Shown one piece after another: positions 6,109 to 13,298 of a DNA stretch of 16,281 nt (its first letter is position 1; the number at the start of each line of letters is the position of its first letter). The stretch is from JBMNHG01 sp045627705. GTDB lineage: Bacteria; Verrucomicrobiota; Kiritimatiellia; RFP12; JBMNHG01. The notes under the pieces are model-generated. The model was not told where the DNA came from. It saw only the letters and a list, made by a program, of their open reading frames with translations, and made no database searches. Made by a program: the position numbers and the translations under genes. The stretch is taken from the NCBI GenBank assembly GCA_045627705.1, contig JAZQOE010000092.1:1-16281 (forward strand), written 5' to 3'.

Positions 6109-7941
6109 CTAGAACATGCCGCCGCCAGAAAGAAGACGGAAATAATCTCCGATCGCATCTTCCGATCCTGCGGGCCAGAGATCCGGGCTGTTGCGGGCAT
6201 CGAGCGAATGGCTCTCGATATCGACCTTGTCCTCGGTGTGGAGTGTCTTCGTCGGCTCGACAAGCAGGTTCGTGTTGCGTTGGACTCGCTTGAGGCCCTT
6301 GAGCAATGCGGAGCTGGCGCCGAAGCCGAGACGCGCCTCGGTGTATGCGCCAAGATCGTTTTGAACCACTACCACCTCGTATGCCGTGGAGCGCGCGATG
6401 CCTGGACCGGTCTCGGTGTTGTTGTCGGCGGCGACGACTTCGATCTTCACCTTGTCGCCCGGGCCGAGTGGCGGATCAAGCTCGTTGAATGCGTCGGTAA
6501 ATCGCCCGACAACGCGGTCCGCGACAGGATCGACGGCGCGTGTGAGGACACCCTCGCGTGGCGCGCGTCCGAGCAAATCATCGACAGCCTCGATCTTGTA
6601 CTCAAGCCTGACTTCCGCAACGCCGAAATCGTCTTCCGCGACAAACGGTACCGAAAGCGCGGCCGCCTGGTCGGCAAGCATCACGGCGCGCGCACCGTGC
6701 ATGGCGATACGCACTTGCGGCGCATGGTCGCGGATCACGGCGATATCGAGCGGCCATGGCTCCGCCATTTCAAAGCCCTTGCCTAGACGGCTCGCAAGAT
6801 GGAGTGTCGCACTGTCCGCCTGCGCTATCGTGAAGGCGAAGTGGCCGAAGCGCCCGTTCACGGCGACGGGTTGCCGCGATCCATCCTGCCATTCGACATA
6901 CGAAAGATCGGGGTGGAGGTCGGTTGTCGCCGCGAAACTCACCAGCACCGCGGTGCCGCCAATCGCCTGCAGACGCGCCTGTCGCCCCGTGAGCGTGCGA
7001 GGCATCTGGCCGGTGTAGATCGGGTAGGTGAGTTCGTAGTTGATCGCCTGGATCACTGGACGGTCGCCGACACGCACTTCGAATGGGCCGGACTGGCGGT
7101 GCCCATAGCGGAAGAGATAGCGGAAGTCTTCGTTGACCTGGTCGAGCGAAAAAGCGGCGCGCCGTTTTTCGAGCGGAAGAAGACGGGTCTCGAGCGGCGC
7201 GCCGTCCTGGTCGAGAATCTCGAATCCGATCTGCTCGCGCCTTGCGCCCTTTGCGACGACCGATAGCTCGATCGGACTGCCACGGAGCAGGTTGATCGAT
7301 CCAGGTTCGACAGCGAGTTCAACGGGAAACACAAATTCCACCGCCGCGTTCCACGCATCGGCAAGGCGAGCGAGACGCACTGTGGCGGCTTGGCTCGCGC
7401 CGAAGACGAATGCGCACCAAAGCGCGACGACCGCAAGCGCGCCGATGCACGCCGCGCGCCATCCGCGCGGACGCGGTGCGTGTTCTTTGGAAAGCGCGGT
7501 CGCCTTTTCCGCGGCGCCGGCGAGAAGTGCCTCGACCAACCAGGGCGAATGCCGCGCCGCGGGATCGCTCCCGTTTGCTTCGGCGGCGACAGCCTCCTCG
7601 CCAAGCTGCCATGCGCCGATGAGGATGTTGTCGAGTTCGCCATTCTTTTCCGCTTCGAGTTCAATAGCGGCATCGGCGGGCTTGCGCGAGCGGCATGAAC
7701 GCGATGCGAAGAAGCGGATTGCGTCGGCTATAAACCATATTGCGGTCGCGGCTGCAGCCGGAAGAAGGATGTACGGAGGAAGCGGTAGCGCCCAGTCGAT
7801 CAGGGCGAGGAGCAAAAGCGTGGCTGGCGCATGCGCAACGCAGCGCGCGATGGCGAAAAGGCGAGCCACTGCCGTGCGGCGGTTTCCCGCCGCGTTCAGC
7901 GCAGTGCGCAGTCGCGAATAGTTTTTGGCGATATCGCTCAT
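6109..7941 (-). CDS. DUF4175-like membrane protein, short form
   Basis: This 610-residue protein has an N-terminal helical region with membrane helices at about 35-52 and 56-78, a cytoplasmic-type helical stretch (85-155), and a third membrane helix at about 160-182. A long extracytoplasmic region of beta-rich, probably Ig-like segments follows. Examples are VFPVELAVEPGSINLLRGS near 205-225, YELTYPIYTGQMPRTL and FVAEDDFGVAEVRLEYKI. This layout, including the ABPPYT/YTGxxP-like and DDFGV-type strings, resembles DUF4175 proteins of Planctomycetes and Verrucomicrobia. Their function is unknown, and they often sit in MoxR/BatA-like gene clusters. Full members as I recall them are considerably longer, with a charged coiled-coil and repeat C-terminus that is absent here; this one ends in SGGGMF. 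No MoxR or BatA gene is nearby. The start at 7941 has no strong ribosome binding site. The family call is from recalled pattern only. Confidence 0.65.
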   Translation of the reverse strand: MSDIAKNYSRLRTALNAAGNRRTAVARLFAIARCVAHAPATLLLLALIDWALPLPPYILLPAAAATAIWFIADAIRFFASRSCRSRKPADAAIELEAEKNGELDNILIGAWQLGEEAVAAEANGSDPAARHSPWLVEALLAGAAEKATALSKEHAPRPRGWRAACIGALAVVALWCAFVFGASQAATVRLARLADAWNAAVEFVFPVELAVEPGSINLLRGSPIELSVVAKGARREQIGFEILDQDGAPLETRLLPLEKRRAAFSLDQVNEDFRYLFRYGHRQSGPFEVRVGDRPVIQAINYELTYPIYTGQMPRTLTGRQARLQAIGGTAVLVSFAATTDLHPDLSYVEWQDGSRQPVAVNGRFGHFAFTIAQADSATLHLASRLGKGFEMAEPWPLDIAVIRDHAPQVRIAMHGARAVMLADQAAALSVPFVAEDDFGVAEVRLEYKIEAVDDLLGRAPREGVLTRAVDPVADRVVGRFTDAFNELDPPLGPGDKVKIEVVAADNNTETGPGIARSTAYEVVVVQNDLGAYTEARLGFGASSALLKGLKRVQRNTNLLVEPTKTLHTEDKVDIESHSLDARNSPDLWPAGSEDAIGDYFRLLSGGGMF

Positions 7942-7970
7942 GGGATTTGATTGTTGGTTTCCATGAGCAG

Positions 7971-7993
7971 AAAAAGTGCCAAGGTGCTTTGGC
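7971..7993 (-). terminator. Intrinsic terminator of the secreted-protein gene
   Basis: On the minus strand GCCAA (complement of 7989-7993) pairs with TTGGC (complement of 7978-7982). The loop is about six bases and a G-T pair may extend the stem. AC and a run of five T (7971-7975) follow. The hairpin begins 5 bases after the stop codon of the secreted-protein gene and lies before the DUF4175-like gene. This suggests the two are separate transcripts or only partly read through. Confidence 0.55.
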
Positions 7994-7998
7994 GAATA

Positions 7999-9111
7999 CT
8001 ATTTGAAAAGAGAGGACGCTATGTCTTCGAGGGTTGCATCGGGCAATGACGTGAGAATCAGCCTGACTCCATTGAGGATGAACACCGTGCGTCCGGGAAC
8101 ATCCTGGGCTTCATCCTTGGGGAAGGGGAGGGCGAATGCCTGATAGGCGCCAACGGTTGAAGGCTGTGCATCGCGAGTCTCTTTCCGCACGCGCTCGAAG
8201 ACTGCTTTGGCATCGGCTTCGTCCGTGAAGTCAACAATCGTGATTGCGTTGCCCCACGATTTTTCGAATGGCGCATCGACCCATGCCTTGGCATCGACGC
8301 GGTCAAGCGAGCCCTTGGTGAAATATTTAATGCGCGTGATGCGTGCTGGTTGGACTTTTGCGCCCCAGTCAAGGAATGCGCGGTATTCGCTTTCTGGACA
8401 TTGCAGCCAGCCCGCCATCAGGAACTCGCCGCCATCGCTGTCGGCAAGACGCGCCGGAACCGCTGGCGGAGGTGTCATGTCGGGGTCGCGGTCTAGGATG
8501 GATGTTTCGACGCGCTCCGCGTCTTCGCCGGGAACAATGCCGTTGAGAAGTCCGTTGCGAAAAGCACCATACGCGAGGGAGATGCCCTTTGGGGTCGTGC
8601 CTGTCAGGCGAACCATGAGTGTCGAGAATGGGTTGTCGAAGATGTAGTCGTGGTAGAGGTACGGATTGAAGGAAACCTCTACAACGCCGATGTCGCCCTT
8701 GAAACGGCCAAAACCAAGACTGTAAACTTCGCGCTTCTGCTCGTCGATGCCGAACACAAAACCCTTTGTGCGCGACATCACGGGGTCGCTTGGAAGACCG
8801 ATCAGCACGATGTGGTTGAACGCCTGGCATAGCCAGGTCTTGTCGCGGTTGGGACGCGGGGGATCGACTTGGAAGTCATCGACGAGAACGGTGCCGGTTG
8901 TTCCCTGCGTCGCGGCGAGTGCCGACAAAAACGGCGCGCCGTCCGTGGCAAGGGAATCGCGCACCATGCGCACCTCCGCAGGTGCATCGTTTGCGACGCA
9001 AAGCCATATTTGCTTTTGCGGGATTTCATCCTGCGCGAAAAGCGAAGGGGCGGCAACTGTGATTGCGCCAAGGCAGGCGAGTGCCAATGCGGTTCTATTC
9101 ATGGTGGTCAT
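7999..9111 (-). CDS. Secreted protein of unknown function with WLxC motifs
   Basis: This 370-residue protein begins with a clear signal peptide: MTTMNR, a hydrophobic core (LALACLGAITVAA), then a probable signal peptidase I cut after Ala26 (SLFA, then QDE). The mature protein should be periplasmic or exported. I do not recognise a family. WLC occurs at 36-38 and 93-95 and WLQC at 235-238; these hold three of the few cysteines. Sequence character changes after about residue 215 (TPPPAVPARL), suggesting two domains joined by a proline-rich linker. The C-terminal half contains TIVDFTDEADAKAVFERV and ends in VFILNGVRLILTSLPD. The ATG at 9102 is an alternative start three codons later; neither has a strong Shine-Dalgarno. 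A 62-base gap separates it from the LOG-family gene, and a terminator follows it. Confidence 0.75.
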   Translation of the reverse strand: MTTMNRTALALACLGAITVAAPSLFAQDEIPQKQIWLCVANDAPAEVRMVRDSLATDGAPFLSALAATQGTTGTVLVDDFQVDPPRPNRDKTWLCQAFNHIVLIGLPSDPVMSRTKGFVFGIDEQKREVYSLGFGRFKGDIGVVEVSFNPYLYHDYIFDNPFSTLMVRLTGTTPKGISLAYGAFRNGLLNGIVPGEDAERVETSILDRDPDMTPPPAVPARLADSDGGEFLMAGWLQCPESEYRAFLDWGAKVQPARITRIKYFTKGSLDRVDAKAWVDAPFEKSWGNAITIVDFTDEADAKAVFERVRKETRDAQPSTVGAYQAFALPFPKDEAQDVPGRTVFILNGVRLILTSLPDATLEDIASSLFK

Positions 9112-9140
9112 GGTGCATCAAATGGTGTGGATCTCTTTGT

Positions 9141-9171
9141 TTCCGTGTGCGCGAGAAGCGCGGTTTCGGAA
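9141..9171. other. Imperfect hairpin just past the LOG-family stop codon
   Basis: TTCCG (9141-9145) pairs with CGGAA (9167-9171), and inside it GCGC (9149-9152) pairs with GCGC (9158-9161) around a GAGAA loop, with an internal bulge. It begins 2 bases after the LOG-family stop on the minus strand. No T run follows, so it is either a weak terminator or an mRNA 3'-end structure. Confidence 0.3.
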
Positions 9172-9173
9172 TC

Positions 9174-10127
9174 TTACACTAGCGCGGCGACGATTTCATC
9201 CGTTGTCTCGACGAGGGAAATGTCAAGGTTCGTGTAGAAGCCATCGTCCTTGAGTCTCTTCACGAGAGAGTACACCGGCACTTCCCTTGTCCAGAAATCC
9301 CTTCCGACGAACACAAGCGGACTTGGATGGTCCAGTGTCGCGTAATGTTCTTGCACGGCTTCCTGGAAGACCTCCTGCAATGTCCCTGGGCCGCCAGGGA
9401 CAATAATCAAGCCGCCATACGTTTCGGTCAGGAGCACATCCTCGCGGATTGCATTGTTGAAAAGTTTGGCGATGACTGTCGCAAATGGCGTGGGCGGTTC
9501 GTCGCTGAAATGCCAAGTTGGAATTGACAGGCTTTGGAAATCCTTGTCTTGCGGGAATCTTTCCATCACCTCGAATGCGGTCGAGAGCCATCGTTCATCC
9601 CGCGAGTCCGGGACATCGGTCAATATCGACATTGCCGCATCGACATCCGACTTCGGCCTTCCGGCGAGCCATGCGCCGACGTGGGTGGCCTCCATCGCAC
9701 CTGGACCTCCGCCGCTGATCATCAGTGCGCCCTTTTCTGTCATGGCCTTGGAAGCCTCGACGACTTGCGCGTACCTTGGGTCGTCCCTGCGCAAGCCATG
9801 CCCGCCCATTATCCCGATTACACGATCGGGCTCGAACCATTCGAGATACCGATACAGCGCACGGCGGATATGGTAGTCGTGCATCGTCCGCGCCCAGTCT
9901 TCGAGCTTTCTGCACCCGATACGTCCGGTGTCGTCGAGGTGACGCGCCACACGGGCATCAAGGCAGTTCAACCTGCTCTTTGGTTCCCTTGCATCGAAAC
10001 CATCGAACAAATCCTTGGCGGTGTATAGCTCGCGTCGTGCGACATCGTATGGGACCGAGGCGAGATACCTCTCGGCTCCAGGCGGGACCGTACTGTCGAA
10101 ATTCGTGGAATCAAGCATGGCTTGCAC
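9174..10127 (-). CDS. Large LOG-family protein (nucleotide 5'-monophosphate phosphoribohydrolase-like)
   Basis: This 317-residue protein carries both LOG-family motifs: SGGGPGAMEA (138-147) and PGGPGTLQE (244-252). These form the phosphate and ribose site of enzymes that cleave nucleoside 5'-monophosphates into base and ribose 5-phosphate (cytokinin riboside monophosphates in the LOG proteins, general nucleotides in PpnN). The family is often mislabelled lysine decarboxylase. Simple LOG proteins are about 180-220 residues. This one has roughly 100 extra N-terminal residues and an insert of about 60 residues (155-215) between the motifs. The start is probably GTG 10127, because AAAGG in GCGAAAGGCG (complement of 10131-10140) lies 5 bases upstream. 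ATG 10118 would be 14 bases from that site. The gene begins 12 bases after the addA stop, so the two are likely co-transcribed. Confidence 0.88.
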   Translation of the reverse strand: MQAMLDSTNFDSTVPPGAERYLASVPYDVARRELYTAKDLFDGFDAREPKSRLNCLDARVARHLDDTGRIGCRKLEDWARTMHDYHIRRALYRYLEWFEPDRVIGIMGGHGLRRDDPRYAQVVEASKAMTEKGALMISGGGPGAMEATHVGAWLAGRPKSDVDAAMSILTDVPDSRDERWLSTAFEVMERFPQDKDFQSLSIPTWHFSDEPPTPFATVIAKLFNNAIREDVLLTETYGGLIIVPGGPGTLQEVFQEAVQEHYATLDHPSPLVFVGRDFWTREVPVYSLVKRLKDDGFYTNLDISLVETTDEIVAALV

Positions 10128-10139
10128 TTGCGCCTTTCG

Positions 10140-13100
10140 CTACTCCTTGCATTCGACTGCGCTGCCCGTGGCCTGGAGCAGCAGGACGGATCGAATACGG
10201 CTTGCGTCTATCCCTGTCAATTTTTCGAGCGCGGTGCGGTAGGACTTCATCTGCATTCCATAAGTGTGGCATATCCGTTGTTCGAACGCAACGGGCGACT
10301 CGCCGGACTTCTTCGCGTTCGTCTTGAAATCGTAGATGACGGCCGTGCGCGATGACCCTTCGCCCGTAAAGACGACACGATCGAATTGACCGGTCTCCCA
10401 CGTTCCGTTTCTGTCGCCATCGCGATAGATCTCATAGCTTTTTTCGCGCCAGACAACCGCTTCTGGACTTGGCTTCACAAACGCGACGTGAAACGCCTCG
10501 GGAAGCGTCGCGAGTTCGTCCGGCGTCGCCCATTCGATCGTTTCGTATTGCCCGTGGACCTCCATGCCATGTTCAGCCGCCGCACCGGCGTTTTCGGAAA
10601 AGAGATCGGATGCCGAACGTCTAAAAAGGGAAAAGTCCTGGTGCCCGGCGGCAGATGGGGAGATGCGTTCGACCTCTTTCGCCAGTTCCACGTGGCGCCA
10701 CGGCTGACGCTCCTCGTCATCTGTTTGCCCCGCTTTTGCAAATGCCGGCTCGGCGCCCTGCTCGAAAACAATTTCGCAGCCATTGTCCAGCTTCTTCCTC
10801 TCGAAATCTGCAAAGGCCGAGTTGATGACATCGCGGAAAAATGTTTCCGATGGCTTGGTCTCGCCAAGAGGTTCTATCACATACATCGCCTTTCTGGCGC
10901 GTGTCAGGGCGACATAATACATCCTGATGTTCGACAGCAGTTCCTCGTCCGCAAGCGCTTTCAGGGCGGCATGCGTTTTCGGATTCAATGCCGCGACATC
11001 GGCGGATAAATGCGGCAGGATCCACTTGCCATCTTTCGCGTACAAGAGGCCCCGGTTGCCTGGGTTCGCGATGCCCGACGAATTGCCCTCGGGCAGGGGA
11101 ATGAACACGCGATCGAGCGTCAACCCCTTCGACCTGTGAATCGAAAGAATCCGCACCACTTTCGAAGATGCCCCCAGTTCACGCTTTGAAGACGCCGCCA
11201 GGAACCTCTCGAATCCATCGATTGAGAATCGGCTGGCGTTCCGCTGTTCGTAGGTGACGGCGACACCAATCATGTCGCGGAGTCTCTGTAGCGAGAGTTG
11301 ATCAAGACCAACCGAATTCTTCGACAGCGTTTTGTAGTACTCCTGAAGCGTACGCGAAAGTCCACGATGCGAAAGACTCGTCGCGACAATGCGCGAGACG
11401 TACGGAGCATTCAGTTCGCCATCCTCGGGAGGCGTGAAAAGCGTTGAACAGATCGGCAGGAGTTTGCTTACGGCAGTCCAGGCAAAAGTGTCGTCGGGAT
11501 GTTCCGAAAGACGGAGCAGATCGATAATCTCATTCACGACCGGCACATCCGAAACCGCGCTCAAGCCTTCCCACACGACATTGAAGCCATTCGTGCGCAG
11601 ATGTTCGGCGATTGCATCGCCGTCATCGTTCCTGCGAACGAGAATCCCGACCGACTCGGCGCTTTCTGCCGCCTTGTGTGCGTCCCAGACGCGATGCAGT
11701 TCATCGGTCAACGCCTGAAAAAGCGATTCTATGTTCGCCTTGCCGTTTGAGTCCGGCACACCCAGCACCTTCACATAGTCGGCTGCCTTTGGCTGGCCAT
11801 CCTTCCCCGATGCCGGCTTGTGTTCCTTCCAGCAGTCCGCGGAAAGCCATTGGTCGATCGCGATTGCGTTCTCCCGAGGCAACACGCCTTTTCTCATGTT
11901 GTCGGGACCGAACACCCGGTTGATGAAATCACAGATGTTCTTTTCGTAGCGGTACGAGGTGTCGTTATCCTTGATGCAACCAAACTCATTATCGGTAAAG
12001 GCCCCCCATGACATCATTTCCTTGAAAGGTGCGTCATTGCCACCGCGCCAGGTGTAGATGGACTGTTTGAGGTCGCCCACCGTCATCACCGTCCGTCCTT
12101 CGCCCGAAGTAGCGGCCGACTCAACGAGACTGCGCAGGCAGGACCATTGAAGTTCACTTGTGTCCTGGAATTCGTCGAGTGCCCAGTGATCGAATTTCTC
12201 GTCGAACCGGAATTCTAGATTCTCGAGGGCGAACGACCCTTTCTTGGCTGCGGAAACTCCCGTGAAATCAGAGAACGTCAGTTTGCCCTTTCGACGCGAC
12301 ATTCGGTTGTAGATGTCCTCGATGAAGCCGACGAAGTCCAATTGCGCCTTGACCTTCGTCAGCTGGCGTTGAATATGGACGTTGAACATGTGGCGTACCG
12401 CCGCGCGGATTTTTGCCGCGCCCTCCTTGCCACAGGCAAAGACATAATGCTTTCTATAGGCTTCGTATTCGTATGTTTCGGCATCGGGGTTGCGCACGAA
12501 ATGCAACATCAGGTCCTTGACACCATCCTTGACGTCAAACACGCCCTTGCTTCCATCATACGAACTGCAGAACTCGGCGAAACTTTCCTCGTATGGAACA
12601 AAACCTTTTCGTTGACTCTGACAGAATGGCAATCCCGACAGGTCAGGGCACTCGCTCTTTTCAGGAACGTCCAGGGCCGCGCACATCGATTGAACCGTCC
12701 ATTCCCGACAATCCGGATGCCCTTCGATGAATCCGCGCCAATTTGTCAACATCGACATGATCTTGTGCTGTAGGACTCGTGGCAATGCACCTTCCAATGC
12801 ATCAGTAAACGCCTTGACAAAATCATCCCGTCTGGCGGAATTGTTCAATATCTCGCGGATGGCATCATTGACGGCCTCGTCTTCGCCTTCGGGATCGAGC
12901 ACTTCAACGGCGTGCTGGAATCCCATCTCCAGGGGAAAATTACGCACCATGCGTAAAATGAAACTGTCGAGTGTCGCAATCGTTCCGAGGTGCTGTGTAT
13001 CTAGCAGCCTGCGCAACAAGGAAGCAAACGCCGCCTTGTCCCACGACTTGGCAATGCCAAGGCCTCTGCGGATTTCCTCGGATTCTTTCGCTGCGGCTTG

Positions 13101-13298
13101 ATCGGATTTCGCGGCGATCCACAATCGTTCAAGTATCTTTGTGTAGATTTCCTGCGCCGCGGCACGCGAAAAAGTCAGGGCGACTATTTTCTCCGGATCG
13201 ACATTGTCTAGCAGCATCAGCCGCAGATACCGTGTCGCGATCGAGAATGTCTTGCCAGTTCCCGCAGAGGCCCTGATCAACAGATTTCCCTCACGCAT
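10140..13298 (-). CDS. addA: AddA-like UvrD/RecB-type helicase-nuclease
   Basis: This 1052-residue protein is a superfamily 1 3'-5' helicase with a C-terminal nuclease. Helicase motifs in order are Walker A ASAGTGKT (10-17), Ia ALTFSRAAAQEI (40-51), Walker B DEFQDT (375-380), III GDLKQSIYTWRG (408-419), V SIHRSKGLTLDRVF (719-732) and VI YYVALTRARKAMYV (794-807). The RecB-like PD-(D/E)XK nuclease follows: His915, Asp973 (QFDRVV), Asp990 and Lys992 (YDFKT), then QMKSY (1016-1020). AddA with AddB unwinds and trims DNA ends at double-strand breaks to start recombination. I start at ATG 13298, which has AAGGAG 7 bases upstream and overlaps the end of addB by 8 bases. An in-frame TTG lies two codons earlier. 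The protein is somewhat shorter than the best-known AddA (about 1200), but every motif is present. The pairing with an AddB-type gene is what favours addA over other UvrD-like helicases. Confidence 0.9.
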   Translation of the reverse strand: MREGNLLIRASAGTGKTFSIATRYLRLMLLDNVDPEKIVALTFSRAAAQEIYTKILERLWIAAKSDQAAAKESEEIRRGLGIAKSWDKAAFASLLRRLLDTQHLGTIATLDSFILRMVRNFPLEMGFQHAVEVLDPEGEDEAVNDAIREILNNSARRDDFVKAFTDALEGALPRVLQHKIMSMLTNWRGFIEGHPDCREWTVQSMCAALDVPEKSECPDLSGLPFCQSQRKGFVPYEESFAEFCSSYDGSKGVFDVKDGVKDLMLHFVRNPDAETYEYEAYRKHYVFACGKEGAAKIRAAVRHMFNVHIQRQLTKVKAQLDFVGFIEDIYNRMSRRKGKLTFSDFTGVSAAKKGSFALENLEFRFDEKFDHWALDEFQDTSELQWSCLRSLVESAATSGEGRTVMTVGDLKQSIYTWRGGNDAPFKEMMSWGAFTDNEFGCIKDNDTSYRYEKNICDFINRVFGPDNMRKGVLPRENAIAIDQWLSADCWKEHKPASGKDGQPKAADYVKVLGVPDSNGKANIESLFQALTDELHRVWDAHKAAESAESVGILVRRNDDGDAIAEHLRTNGFNVVWEGLSAVSDVPVVNEIIDLLRLSEHPDDTFAWTAVSKLLPICSTLFTPPEDGELNAPYVSRIVATSLSHRGLSRTLQEYYKTLSKNSVGLDQLSLQRLRDMIGVAVTYEQRNASRFSIDGFERFLAASSKRELGASSKVVRILSIHRSKGLTLDRVFIPLPEGNSSGIANPGNRGLLYAKDGKWILPHLSADVAALNPKTHAALKALADEELLSNIRMYYVALTRARKAMYVIEPLGETKPSETFFRDVINSAFADFERKKLDNGCEIVFEQGAEPAFAKAGQTDDEERQPWRHVELAKEVERISPSAAGHQDFSLFRRSASDLFSENAGAAAEHGMEVHGQYETIEWATPDELATLPEAFHVAFVKPSPEAVVWREKSYEIYRDGDRNGTWETGQFDRVVFTGEGSSRTAVIYDFKTNAKKSGESPVAFEQRICHTYGMQMKSYRTALEKLTGIDASRIRSVLLLQATGSAVECKE

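Noticed and set aside
9174..10127. Lysine decarboxylase label for the LOG-family gene
   Set aside because: PGGPGT and GGGPGAME motifs mark nucleotide phosphoribohydrolases; the decarboxylase name is a known annotation error.
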